NCBI RefSeq assembly: GCF_905233635.1
Contig: NZ_CAJODG010000001.1
Span: 1-63,597, forward strand
Direction: 5' to 3'
DNA length: 63,597 nt
Source of the DNA: Selenomonas sp. AE3005
Lineage (GTDB): Bacteria; Bacillota; Negativicutes; Selenomonadales; Selenomonadaceae
A program made the translations under genes and the position numbers. Positions 11,701 through 19,228 of the stretch are shown here, piece after piece. Numbering within the stretch: the first letter of the stretch is position 1; each line of letters starts with the position of its first letter. Under the pieces are notes generated by a model. That model ran no database searches, had not been told where the DNA came from, and worked only from the letters and a program-made list of their open reading frames with translations.

Positions 11701-14700
11701 GAAAATGACAATATCAGTTGCCACTTGCGTACCTGCATCAGAGAACACGCCGGAGGGAAGTTTATACGCGGCAATAAGGTCAGCTTGTCCAGAAAGATAA
11801 TTACGCATCTTGGCAGCGTCTTTACCTCCTGCAAGTGACCCCTGCGAAGTAATATAAACCATCAGACCACCAGGACGTACTTTATCAATACCATTAGCAA
11901 AGAAATAGTTATGCACCTGATAGCCATCAATCATATTCTGTCCGAACGGAATATTAGAAATAGCCAAATCAAAGTAATTGTCAGCTACGTTTGCTCTCTC
12001 AAATCCCTTATGTTCTACAAAGGCATTAGGATAAAGCATTTTCCCGAAACGAGAGGTCAAATCATCAATCTCTACACCATGTAAAGCAGATTTTTTCAAC
12101 ATATCGCGCGGCATTGTTCCAAAGAAGTTGCCTACGCCCATTGATGGGTCAAGGACTCTGCCACCTTTAAATCCCAAATGAGAAACGCCTTCCCATATCG
12201 CCCGAATAATCTTCGGCGGCGTATAGAAGGCGTCGTTAATCGTGGATTTTGCTGCCTTATATTCATCATCAGTCAGCAGTTCCTTGATTTCCTTATTCAT
12301 TTCACTATCCGGCAGGAAAGCACCTTTCAAACCACCCCAGCCGTTATACCCAGCAAGGATTTCTTGCTCGGCAGGTGTCGGCATGCGGTCATCAGCCTCC
12401 AACTGTTTCAAGAGTTTGATTGCATCTACATTCTGTTTAAAACGAACCTTTTCACTCTTGGTGCTTTCATCCGTGTCCTTGATTTCATAATCATGGCCAG
12501 GAATTTCTGTGGGGCTTGGGTGCGCCTCTGCCTCGGTTAACGGTACAGTTGGCTGATTTCCTCGTTTATCAGTTCCCTTGCCTGCTGCCGTTTCCAGTTC
12601 AGTTCCTGCTCGTACTCCAGCGGTGGCAGGTCTTTCGGAATATCCCTCGCCATCGTCTCCACGAGGCGGCGTTCCTTCTCGTCCATCCCGTTCAGAAACT
12701 TCTCCAGTTCCTTCACGTTCGTCTGCTCCGCTCTCTCCGGCGCGTACTCCTTCATGTCCGCTAACAGGGCTTTCGCTCGTTCCCGGTTGCTCATTTTCTA
12801 CAACCTCCTCTTTTTTGTTTACCGTTGCTTCATCAATCAGCTTATCTCCGTAGTCGTTAAGCTCCTGTTTCATCTTGCCATCAATGAAGGTTGCATTAGG
12901 CACCCCTTCTTTTGGTACAGTCGCAATATTCTTGGCAATCTTTGAAACCTGCGAATAAGCCTCAGACTGCGAGATTTCGCCGTTTTCGTACTTCTTCGCT
13001 ACGGCTTCAAGTTCTTCCCTACCACGGCGCATACGCTGCAATTTGTTTTCCTGCTTGGGAGATTCCTCTGTTTCTACTTCTATTTTACCACCATTATCCT
13101 GCTTGCTCAATTCATTATTAGCGGATTCCTGAGATTCAGCAGACTTATCCCCAGAATTATCCACTTTATCCTCATTGCTTACAGTTTCTTCCTGCTGTTC
13201 TTTTTCGGCAGGCTTTTTTTCTGTCTGCTTTTGGACAGACTTCTCCTGAACTTCTTCAGAGGAATTTTCAACCTGTCGTTTTTCCTGATTGGTTGGCTGT
13301 TCTTGTACTTGTGGAGCAACTTTTCCCATATTAGAAACAGTTGGCTGCTGGACTTCCTCCCCTGCATTGTTAGTGGTTGCTGCCATAGGCACAGTCACAC
13401 CTGCATTATTGATGATTTCCTGCGCTTTTGGGATAGCCACACTTGAACCTTCACGCAAAGCAGATTTCATTCCCTTGGGAATCTCCACGCCTGCGCCACG
13501 GGCAACAGTAAGGATAGCGTTACTCTGCTTAATCCTCTGCTCCTTGGTTTCTGCCATAGGTGCCATAGCAGCATTATACGCATTGGTCATCTGTACGGGA
13601 GTAATACCATTCTGCAACTGCATGGGCTGATTTTGGACAGACTGCGCCTGTACTGGTGCTGGGGCAGTTTGCGGCTGAACTTGTTCCTGATTGGAAACAG
13701 TTGGCTGTGCTACAGGTGTATTCTGCTGCGCCTGCCGCTGTGCATTTGCTTGGTCAATGACCGTCTGCCCTGCTTCGATGGCTTTTGGATAGCCTTTGAC
13801 CAATCCAGCACGCAGATTAGGGGCAAGGTCAATCCTGTTATTGTCGGCGTATTCAAGTAACTGCTTGCCCTGTGCAAGTCTGTTCTCATACCCTTGGGCG
13901 TTAATCATGCTCTGCAACATACCGGCAAAATTCTGCAAGGTTTCTTCACTGCCATCATTGAACGTGTTTTCAAGACGGGTGTTATCAAGTTTTACGCCCT
14001 GTTCCTTTGCCGTATTCAAAAGCTGTCTGACCTGTGCAATGAGGTTGGGGCTGGCCATCTTGATTTCCGGCGTTGCTGGAGCAGCCTTGCCTTTGACTTC
14101 CTTCTCCTTGGCCTTGCGTGCCGTTTCAGCTATCTTTGCCAATTCTTCCGTATTGCCGGAACGCTCTGCGCTGTTGATACGCTGAACCTCGTCCATATCG
14201 CCTGCTTCAATGGCAGCTTCTTTAGCCTGCTGTACAAGCTCTTTCTGTGTAGGCTGTTCGGCCTTGAACGGTGCTTCAATGCCCCTTTCTGCCAGCTCGT
14301 CAAGCTGTTTGTTGTATTCGTCAAAGGCACGGTCTTCTGCGGAAGTGTCAACCTTGGTATTCGGAATCTCAATATTGGTATCTGCATTAGAACTGCCCGG
14401 CGTTGCTCCTACACGCCCTAAAGCCTGCTGCACGTACTCACGAATAGAAGGTTCATCACCGTTGCCATTTTTTGCATCCCATGAGCGCCCCCAAACATCG
14501 GTATTCTCACCATTTGCCCAACGTTCTGCGTTAGCCGGTCCCGAATACCATGCAACAAGTGCACCTTCCGGTCCATACTGGTCAAAATATTGCCCCAGCT
14601 TGTACTTAGCAACAATCTCTTGGTTTTCCGGTGTTTGTTCAGCACCTTCCGGCAAGCCTGCTTCTTTTGCCCACGGTGCCCAATTATCCGGCATAATCTG

Positions 14701-16434
14701 ATACTTACCAAACGCACCTGTTCTACCATTCTGTGCGTTGTAATTGCCACCGGATTCCTGCCCAGCAACCGCAGCAAAGAACTGCTCCTTGCTCATGTTA
14801 CCAACAGACGGGCTGGCATTGGATTGGCCGGGATTGAAGCCGCCAAAGTCTTCCCCTGTCTGCCAATTTTTCCCGCGAACATCTAAATCAAAATGACCAC
14901 CCGTAGAATCATCTGACGGCTGGTCATATTCATTATTAGCCCCTATACCTTCTGCCTGTAATGCCTGTTGGAACTTTATGCGGTTTTCACGGCTTTCCTC
15001 CAACGCTGACCCGCCTACATCAGCCTTATAGCCTAATGCATGAGGCGTTCCATCCTTATGGCCTGTTACAGTGCTACTCAGCCAAAAATCATCACGGTTA
15101 AACAACTGCTTGTATATCTGTGCGGCACGGTTAATCATACCGATTGTTTCAGGACGCGTCCCCTCTATCTTTACGCCACTTGCATTTATACCAGAATCAA
15201 GTTTATCCGTTGCTACACCTGCTGACTGGTTAATTTGTGCCTGTGCCTCTGCCACCGACATTGCAGGCTGTGCCGTAGGTTCAGTATCATTGCTGAACAT
15301 TCCACTTGTATCTATTGCCGAATTGCCAATATTACCATTAGCATTGATGATATTGGTATTGTTCTGTGTATATTGTGCATTGAGCAATGCTCTAGCCTGT
15401 TCCAATGCCGGATTGTATGTTGGGTCATTTGCCGCTTTTGGCTGGAGCTGTGGGGTTCTCGCTCTCATGCCACCCGGCAAGCCGCCTAACAAGCCCATTA
15501 CGCCACCTGCGGCAAGGGTATCTTGAACCGCCTGCATTTCTTCCGGTGTCCACGTAGACGGCAGAATCCCACCAGTAGGACGGTTGAACGCTTCTTCCTG
15601 AATCCTCTGCTGTAACAATTCTTCGCCGGACTGCTGAACTGCCTGCGCCGCTGCATACGGAGTAGCACGGGGTACAGCAAGAGCCGCCCTTTTTGCTACA
15701 CTTTCCCCTGCCTTGCCACCAAAACGCAATGCACCACGACCAAGGGTAGCCGCTTCAAGCGTGTTAGATGCAATAAGCAAAGGCAAGTTTTTAGCGGTGA
15801 TTTCCAAACCGGTCAAATACGGATTTTCGTCACCGTTCTTGAATCCTTCAGTTACGCCACTACCACCTTCGGACAGAGATTCAACTCCACCACTGCCAGC
15901 ACCATAGCGGACTGCATTTTTGATAAATGCCTGCCCTGCTTCGCCACTGGCCCATTTATTTGCCGCAGCCCTAGCCGCACCAGCACCAACCTTTGAAGCC
16001 GCACTACGGGCAAAACCACTGCCAAGCAAACGCGGAACAAATCTAGCAGCCGCGCCACCCACTGCACCTACGCCGGGTAATAAGGCCGTAGGTGCAAGTG
16101 AAGCCACGCTGCCAACTAACTGCCCTAAATCATAAGCAAGGCCGGAGCCGTTGAGAAAATAGTCTGCATCATATCCACTATGCTCACGTGACCGCTGGTT
16201 GCTCTGCACCACATCATCAAAATACTTTGTAGCCGCATTTTCACCGCCTACCCAGCCAGCAATACCACCATAAGTACCTGCTACGCCTGTCTTTGCACCT
16301 TTCCATAGGTTAGACAGTATGCCTTCGTCCGGTTCAATAGTTTGTGGCAAATCAGGTTTTTCAGTATTTTGTTCTAACTGTTTTAGCGCTGTTGGAGCAG
16401 TATTTTGCTTTAATAGTTCTAATGCACTAGGCAT
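2761..16434 (-). CDS. giant polyvalent ejection protein (muralytic + methylase + helicase + metallopeptidase)
   Basis: 4557 residues from ATG 16434 (GGAGG, 6-nt gap). Visible modules in order: about 95-330, Gly/Ala-rich hydrophobic stretch; 415-525, M15-like peptidase with His465, Asp472 and His514; 547-660, lytic transglycosylase ('MSKEQFFAAVAGQESGG', catalytic Glu560); about 690-1330, disordered Lys/Glu/Gln-rich linker; 1340-1500, N6-type DNA methylase ('DPSMGVGN' at 1429, 'NIPFG' at 1494); 2060-2700, SF2/SNF2 helicase (GAGKT 2101-2105, 'VDEAD' 2298-2302, 'QRHGRILRQG' about 2633-2642); zincin motif HETFH 3208-3212; long C-terminal part with an LPD38-like segment near 4075. Methylase plus helicase recalls phage P1 DarB, an injected antirestriction factor. 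The transglycosylase and the place at the end of the ejection-protein cluster recall T7 gp16. It most likely enters the host with the DNA, cuts the wall and shields the genome. Injection and substrates are inferred. Confidence 0.88.
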   Translation of the reverse strand: MPSALELLKQNTAPTALKQLEQNTEKPDLPQTIEPDEGILSNLWKGAKTGVAGTYGGIAGWVGGENAATKYFDDVVQSNQRSREHSGYDADYFLNGSGLAYDLGQLVGSVASLAPTALLPGVGAVGGAAARFVPRLLGSGFARSAASKVGAGAARAAANKWASGEAGQAFIKNAVRYGAGSGGVESLSEGGSGVTEGFKNGDENPYLTGLEITAKNLPLLIASNTLEAATLGRGALRFGGKAGESVAKRAALAVPRATPYAAAQAVQQSGEELLQQRIQEEAFNRPTGGILPSTWTPEEMQAVQDTLAAGGVMGLLGGLPGGMRARTPQLQPKAANDPTYNPALEQARALLNAQYTQNNTNIINANGNIGNSAIDTSGMFSNDTEPTAQPAMSVAEAQAQINQSAGVATDKLDSGINASGVKIEGTRPETIGMINRAAQIYKQLFNRDDFWLSSTVTGHKDGTPHALGYKADVGGSALEESRENRIKFQQALQAEGIGANNEYDQPSDDSTGGHFDLDVRGKNWQTGEDFGGFNPGQSNASPSVGNMSKEQFFAAVAGQESGGNYNAQNGRTGAFGKYQIMPDNWAPWAKEAGLPEGAEQTPENQEIVAKYKLGQYFDQYGPEGALVAWYSGPANAERWANGENTDVWGRSWDAKNGNGDEPSIREYVQQALGRVGATPGSSNADTNIEIPNTKVDTSAEDRAFDEYNKQLDELAERGIEAPFKAEQPTQKELVQQAKEAAIEAGDMDEVQRINSAERSGNTEELAKIAETARKAKEKEVKGKAAPATPEIKMASPNLIAQVRQLLNTAKEQGVKLDNTRLENTFNDGSEETLQNFAGMLQSMINAQGYENRLAQGKQLLEYADNNRIDLAPNLRAGLVKGYPKAIEAGQTVIDQANAQRQAQQNTPVAQPTVSNQEQVQPQTAPAPVQAQSVQNQPMQLQNGITPVQMTNAYNAAMAPMAETKEQRIKQSNAILTVARGAGVEIPKGMKSALREGSSVAIPKAQEIINNAGVTVPMAATTNNAGEEVQQPTVSNMGKVAPQVQEQPTNQEKRQVENSSEEVQEKSVQKQTEKKPAEKEQQEETVSNEDKVDNSGDKSAESQESANNELSKQDNGGKIEVETEESPKQENKLQRMRRGREELEAVAKKYENGEISQSEAYSQVSKIAKNIATVPKEGVPNATFIDGKMKQELNDYGDKLIDEATVNKKEEVVENEQPGTSESPVSGHEGVRAGESGADEREGTGEVSERDGREGTPPRGDDGEGYSERPATAGVRAGTELETAAGKGTDKRGNQPTVPLTEAEAHPSPTEIPGHDYEIKDTDESTKSEKVRFKQNVDAIKLLKQLEADDRMPTPAEQEILAGYNGWGGLKGAFLPDSEMNKEIKELLTDDEYKAAKSTINDAFYTPPKIIRAIWEGVSHLGFKGGRVLDPSMGVGNFFGTMPRDMLKKSALHGVEIDDLTSRFGKMLYPNAFVEHKGFERANVADNYFDLAISNIPFGQNMIDGYQVHNYFFANGIDKVRPGGLMVYITSQGSLAGGKDAAKMRNYLSGQADLIAAYKLPSGVFSDAGTQVATDIVIFRKHDKAGQKSSYGHKFGDIKEVKTGNWYSAPSYGINEYFDKHPDNILGEKSHGRDQWGNPALNVKMPEGTTVADVANKLQKAMEKLPVVYEPVSRKKAKTFDNTAANKKAVADEKTRDYEYYYSDGKVVQNQDGKAVEVTGAKAKVVNDYLKVKNTLNALLVAQRDPNATEKAVEGLRKQLNNDYDSFVAKHGELTGKAAVSFRDDPSAGMVQALEKPIEEEYTLKNGQKRKRVKGAEKADIFTVRTTQAQREVTHVEKADDALIASLTNQGTVDLDYMAKLMDSTPDKVVAKLHGKIFKNPATEDYETREEYLSGNVREKLAQAKEAARTDKSYADNVKELEKVIPEDLVSDEIIVNLGSPWIPVQDVQDFATHLSDNITVKFSRGAALWTVSGWGSNPNYKLQGISLPDLLEHVLNNKAIQIFDGSGKEKVLNQEKTDAANVAADELQQEFKDWIWQDKEREKRLVRYYNDNYNNTVIREYDGSHLTFPGMNAKIAMKDHQKNVVWRMLQGGNTLIAHCVGAGKTFEMQAAGMEMRRLGIANKPMYCLPNNVVEQFAREFRQLYPGAKLLVLQSNDLPAVERTTKIEKTEDGRTKKIDLLKGKTPEQRKAIMEKRTARNRMLARIRTEDWDGIIISHNLFQRFPVTPETAADFIQQEIDRLEDTILEAKGDRNLDKRTLSNMETSKKNLESRLEEVISTDVDDIGIPFEELGIDQLFVDEADMFKNLEFATRLGQIRGLTNSNAARSRDMFLKTQWLTNNQGGRGVVFATGTPVSNTMSELYTMMRYLDMQGLKEKGLELFDNWMRTFGDIGQGIERKPTGDGFRKVTMVKKFINMADLTKMFRKFADVKTQDDLTLNIPKLKNDKATVVTIDADPAVVDYIKNKVPERVAKMKGSFKKQKGEDNMLALTNDLRKLSLTDSKIEACADTIAKKYHDTTDVKGAQLVFCDMGIPKAETDKDSDTDKVSSIENPEVYRELIAKLKEKGIPEKDIAFIQNYNTKQKRDDVFQKVNNGDIRILIGSTETMGAGTNCQTHLVALHDLDAPWRPRDLEQRHGRILRQGNQNKEVEIFNYVVKDSFDANMWEKLKNKAAIIAQAMSGDMSVRTVDDADLVTLSYAEVEGAATGNPLIKEQLQVNNELTKYQHAQTAFKKKIRNAENTLAGSEETIAEAERVIDKIKKDIANRKDTKGENFSMTIGGKNYKDRGEAQEALDKVLKNLTKTQSVEIGQIGGLRLTGMYKKEAGEVFLQLIGNRAYGVKTNSVAGIENTLRNGPDNSLAIRSKELDDYKNEVEQARKIAEQENPYAKKVKELSDRLNQLNREIEATLVDDDSKRTSQAADTAIDSEPEQNVKQAVEEGDGLFYINGNYVSLKESFPKGTDEAYRMQFADLAKKYQARNVFGFDYDDGKTKPSVSFDRKGDRDKFLRDARKLLEEKPQVKEEAKKSPSQKAASYELVNDNENSMEDASAANNPAVHEYKAKIESILSDWKSKKTTKSHAEVQIKEIMGAANKDYWDKKLSNDEKLAVQGYASNAYGLLKGKAKFSMTGEMKRALNNAKVVDERDYTSQERKVAEFGKTIGTPVIWIEAAPKMHGFHAFTDMVIGGKVIPAGSTVLNRRSNMPLSQVFWHETFHWLANSEGNENFYDEVMDYFKGEISKAQIDAFVKQNGRGDLTSDEEVIEEMLADAFEDVTQRVKIFKEMGVEQPSLARKFVAWVKRIMDKFADFFHNPEGKLTTAQRDSFVKAFGRLARDMKAGEGRPLFKVYKEGKEIRLPSGRLVTEGIKLSAEKGIDNSDKIKYDEAKDIGEEHKNFILGKINKFLDEAITKRRNEGRTDAQIAKELQLTSSDLMDEVLKPFSEAYGNAVAKHANKADFVKVHTQGLNIDMENGVDETYDMILRNAERMIDYAKTVYRETAYDNREGSTGLRTRYATWDELERAKERHVQEIREATRKTIKSTKHSEKGAFSYGKTKYSYGPSDNSNEGLFHRIKNIMAGKGNEDSEKFRYRKHLTEMIEKALDVKLRYGKMEGNKNNVVYKPEDRVLRSRHAFDWENILPVAGRIAAQNLGITSTEAMNNYIADWILTGASNNVSKEAYTFHKAMRDNPAYSAKLEDLRDAFAEWLGKDYREQMQGSIQWNNKQKPTMQERKNKLYEEFVEELEPINRMVKQVNANLTEKGQSKLGITADPMVAFRMLRGSYGRAIAALEGRNEGAVDALKHAFPNVDFTGFKTLYQILNSIDAFQNAEKQRDFVTYCTACHIMDMHQHNDDIRQEQQHLKNKIEKLGTSKEDEKQKAEYEEQIEKLSDALMPIPATYSKDNCQKYIDDGFEKYHAAQQDLVHFSNTTAAILADSGVISEKRFQELLTKWQNYVPLFRVFEDNEDINFGDSMKHIKGSTRDIVNPLESIIRNTAQFIQKAELNKAKCLLADVARCDASGWLIEEVDKSDSDKTTITFLENGKRKYLQTDPDVVRAVNNMGVDSSHFFIKFLHAITRLARACFTMASPEFALRNVARDWQDSTLYTKYGMWVNPLDIVRGFWYAWKRKPIYYEWLTQGAAQASALSLDRDYTQSTLDKLGRSFWKRLTSRDFANALLEGLQMAGEYSEYGTRLAMYKKTKEAILKDKPNATKEEINAAMLEAAFESRDLMDFARHGKAGAEYNKITAFANASIQGWDKLYRSLDFKNDPKRAARTAAKLVLYGALPAMIIFAMYHDEDWYKDAPDWLKETHWLFKFGDTTIRIPKAADMGIRFVSNAVEKGLDEAYNKRSHKAKDYFMPMWDALPGMLPTSILPIIEIQANHAFFTDRPIIPQGQDKLPAKLQYGPYTTSLAKWMGETFDIAPRNIEHFIAGYTGTLGMAIPKAIDLVSGQNQQSLSLEEMPLIRGYLYPQFKSPQSVNDFYKKLEEQTKLKNEYKLTHKRPEGFDPALLQRLENGQKQLRKISKQEKSIIDNPKWSIHDREVMQRNIQKKRIEIAKRALGIK
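12537..12794 (-). CDS. candidate overlapping gene nested in the giant ORF
   Basis: 85 codons in a different frame from the surrounding giant gene, inside its disordered linker (giant residues about 1214-1300). ATG 12794 has GAGGAGG 9 nt upstream. The peptide is normal-looking and helical ('KELEKFLNGMDEKERRLVE', 'YEQELNWKRQQARELI'), and its codons mostly end in G or C. In the main frame the same bases give low-complexity Gly/Glu/Arg text. The segment is visibly richer in GC than its surroundings. It may be a small gene inserted into the linker. Expression is not shown. Confidence 0.5.
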   Translation of the reverse strand: MSNRERAKALLADMKEYAPERAEQTNVKELEKFLNGMDEKERRLVETMARDIPKDLPPLEYEQELNWKRQQARELINEEISQLYR

Positions 16435-16453
16435 AATGTGCCTCCTTAAACAT

Positions 16454-18139
16454 TTACCAAAGACGACTAGGGTCTTGTGATTTTACATTCAATGTTGGTT
16501 TTTCCATCAATTTCCCAACAATCCAATCATAAATACCACCTGAATTGCTCTGCGCATTTGTATCAGATGCGCTTGCTGACTGTGAACTTGGCTTCACTCC
16601 ATGTCTATAGGCTTCCTCAACATAACGTTCTGCAAATTCAGGATTAATCTGCTTTAGCCTTGCAAATATTTCTTCGTTGCTTAATTCACCAGTTTTACCA
16701 TTTTCGGCATAAATATCATCTACTAATTTACCAAACGCATTGAAATCATTATATACATCTCCATATTGTGCATATTGTCCTTTGCCATCGCCTTGTCCCA
16801 ATCCCTGCGACTGGTCAATCATAGCTTTATAAGCATTAGCGGATGCGCGATATGGATTATCCTTTTCTTGCCCAATGTGCTTTTCATCCCACTCATCAGC
16901 GCGTTTTACTTCTTCCTGCCATACCTTAATCTGAGCAGAATTTACATTGTTGCCGGAAGAACCCTTACCACCGCCACCAGTCAAGGCTTTCAATTGTGCC
17001 TGACGGTCAAGCAGCATTACGCGGTACTGGAAGTCTTGTGCTCTTGCCTTACTGTCAAGGTCTGCCTGCACCGCTTTAAGCTGTGCATTAAGTTGTGCCT
17101 GATAACCCATCTTATCGAGTGCATATTGCTGACCAAGAGCCATGTCTTCTTTCTTATAACCGTGCTGAATAGCCGCATTTTCACGCGCATTTTGCTTTGC
17201 ATATTCCTGCAACGGACCGGCATAACGCTGTGTATAGTAGTTCGCCATGTCCATATCTTCCTGTGCCATCATGCCAAGCATCTGAATCCCCATAGGATTG
17301 ATAACCTGTCCATTATGGCCATAGGTATTGAACGCCTGATTAAGTGCCTGCACACGGCGGCTTGCATAAGACTGTGCTCGTCTGCGTGCTTCGTTTTCTG
17401 CAATATCACTAGCAAAGCCCTTGTCACGAAGAATCTTGTACACTCGGTCATAATACGAGCCAGAGGATTCAGCCCATTCACCCTCAAGCGTGTTTTGCAT
17501 AGCCCTAGTGTCATTGTTGGCTATCGCCTGCGATGCCTCGTCATAGCTGCCATTAAGACCATAAGCGTCAATGTCAACACCTAACTGACGTAAGCCTGCT
17601 CTGGCACGTTCTGCGCCGTTATGAGCAAGCAACATAGCTCTCTCGCCTTGTTCACCGCCTAAAGCCTCACCCTGCGCGTATAACTGCTTAGCGTCCAAAA
17701 TATCCTGCGCATATCGTCTGGCCATCTGATTAAGCGTTTCCGGTTGTGCCTGTTGTGCTGGCTGTTCCTGTGAATACATAGGACGCGCTTGGTAGGTGTT
17801 GTCCTGTATCAGCCCCAGCCCAGGCAAAAGCCCTTGCGTTAATAAAAGTGATTCCTGCTGTGGCTGTTCCTGTTGTTGTGGTTGAGCCTGTGTAAGTGCA
17901 TTTTGAATTACTGGTGTCCATAAAGCCGCCTGTGCAAATCGGTTTGTAAGTTCATGGTTTATTGCATCGTTTTCCTCTGCTCTTGCAATCTCACTTGCAC
18001 GTTGATTTAACGAAGTGGGTACTTGTCCTGCCATTTCTGCGGCTACTTGCGTGGCACCATTCAACGTTGAGGCCGTTACTATATCTTCATTTCGCTGTTG
18101 TAATCTTGGGTCGGCAGGATTTGCCGCATACATTGCCAT
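16454..18139 (-). CDS. putative internal virion/ejection protein
   Basis: 561 residues from ATG 18139, which is 7 nt after GGAGG; the ATG at 18145 is too close to the ribosome site. Rich in Gln, Ala and Asn, predicted helical, with many 'QAL/QAQ' stretches and no membrane segment or catalytic motif visible. Position between the small virion genes and the giant ejection protein suggests an internal core protein like those of T7 or P22, which form the ejection conduit. Not recognised at family level. Confidence 0.65.
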   Translation of the reverse strand: MAMYAANPADPRLQQRNEDIVTASTLNGATQVAAEMAGQVPTSLNQRASEIARAEENDAINHELTNRFAQAALWTPVIQNALTQAQPQQQEQPQQESLLLTQGLLPGLGLIQDNTYQARPMYSQEQPAQQAQPETLNQMARRYAQDILDAKQLYAQGEALGGEQGERAMLLAHNGAERARAGLRQLGVDIDAYGLNGSYDEASQAIANNDTRAMQNTLEGEWAESSGSYYDRVYKILRDKGFASDIAENEARRRAQSYASRRVQALNQAFNTYGHNGQVINPMGIQMLGMMAQEDMDMANYYTQRYAGPLQEYAKQNARENAAIQHGYKKEDMALGQQYALDKMGYQAQLNAQLKAVQADLDSKARAQDFQYRVMLLDRQAQLKALTGGGGKGSSGNNVNSAQIKVWQEEVKRADEWDEKHIGQEKDNPYRASANAYKAMIDQSQGLGQGDGKGQYAQYGDVYNDFNAFGKLVDDIYAENGKTGELSNEEIFARLKQINPEFAERYVEEAYRHGVKPSSQSASASDTNAQSNSGGIYDWIVGKLMEKPTLNVKSQDPSRLW

Positions 18140-18154
18140 ATTCATACCTCCCCA

Positions 18155-18721
18155 TTAGTACCGCAAATTGATATTACCCAGCGGATTCTTTTTGCTATAC
18201 AACCCAAAAGGGTCATTATCTCCAATCATGCGCTGCGCTGCCATTTCGTTGAGTGCCATTCGCTCCGGCGCAGCAATCGCATAATCATTCGGATTAAAAG
18301 CATAGGTTTCCGTTGTGGTTGTGGTCTGTCCGTTAGGCTGTTCCTGTGTTGTTTGCTTTTGCCCCACTCCTAAATTAGTTCCTAGTAAGCCTTTTGTCGG
18401 AGCAATGCCATAGTAAGAATTAGCGGTATCAACCGTTGCGGTACGTGGGTCAATGCCACCAATAGTATATGTCGTATTGTCAGCACGTCCTTGAATTGTA
18501 TTTCCCTTACCATTCAAGTCCGTATTTTCTGCTTTTCTATCCCAATAATGGTCCCAAGCTCCACGAAGTAATTTACCTAGGCCAAAGCCTAACATAGTTT
18601 GTGGAGTAGCTGTATTTATCATTTTGAGCATGTCTGCCCACATTTTTTGGTCTTGTGCTCTACGCTGGCGAGTAGCATCATTACCACCGCCACGAGAGGT
18701 ATAGCTATCTGTTCCTGCCAT
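18155..18721 (-). CDS. hypothetical virion-associated protein
   Basis: 188 residues. The start ATG overlaps the stop of the preceding gene (TAATG), so translation is coupled. Residues about 20-60 contain a helix ending in a small hydrophobic Gly patch ('MLGFGLGKLL'); the remainder is Asn/Thr-rich and probably extended. Sits in the ejection-protein cluster; function unknown. Confidence 0.6.
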   Translation of the reverse strand: MAGTDSYTSRGGGNDATRQRRAQDQKMWADMLKMINTATPQTMLGFGLGKLLRGAWDHYWDRKAENTDLNGKGNTIQGRADNTTYTIGGIDPRTATVDTANSYYGIAPTKGLLGTNLGVGQKQTTQEQPNGQTTTTTETYAFNPNDYAIAAPERMALNEMAAQRMIGDNDPFGLYSKKNPLGNINLRY

Positions 18722-19215
18722 TATTTACGCCCCCCTCCAAATTTAACCGGAATCAAGAACTTATTTAACAGTCCGCCAATGAACCTGCCAAGCCCTGCCT
18801 CCGATTGTTGCTGCTGTTGGAGTGCCTGCGCTGCCTGCTGTGCCGTTGCGTCCATTGCTGACTGTCGCTGTGCCTGCAAGCCCTGTGATGCCTGCATAGC
18901 TGTCTGTATGCCCTGCTGACCTGTCTCCATCATGTTCTGCGTGTTGGCTTGATTCTTGTTCTGCATTGACGTGAGAATATTCTCTGCCGACGCATTAGCA
19001 TTTACAGGAGTGCTAGGCTGTGTACTGGCAGGCGTTTCACCAAGCAAGCCAGGAGTAAAAGTATTTTGAGGTTGCTGTTCTAAAGACATGTTGCTTAAAA
19101 CTTCTGCCATGGCTCTACTACCTTCTCGGAGGTCAGCTGGTAATCCAGAAGTATCTTTCAGCATTTCAATCAAATCTTCCGTGTTGACCTTTCCAAAAAT
19201 ATCCAAATTAGCCAT
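18721..19215 (-). CDS. hypothetical Gln/Ala-rich virion protein
   Basis: 164 residues. An N-terminal folded-looking part ('DIFGKVNTEDLIEMLKDTSG') is followed by a long Gln/Ala helix (about 75-145), then a hydrophobic Gly-rich tail ending 'GGGRK'. Such Gln/Ala helices with small hydrophobic patches are common in podoviral ejection proteins. Coupled to the downstream gene by a TAATG overlap. Confidence 0.6.
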   Translation of the reverse strand: MANLDIFGKVNTEDLIEMLKDTSGLPADLREGSRAMAEVLSNMSLEQQPQNTFTPGLLGETPASTQPSTPVNANASAENILTSMQNKNQANTQNMMETGQQGIQTAMQASQGLQAQRQSAMDATAQQAAQALQQQQQSEAGLGRFIGGLLNKFLIPVKFGGGRK

Positions 19216-19228
19216 TTACCACACCCCC

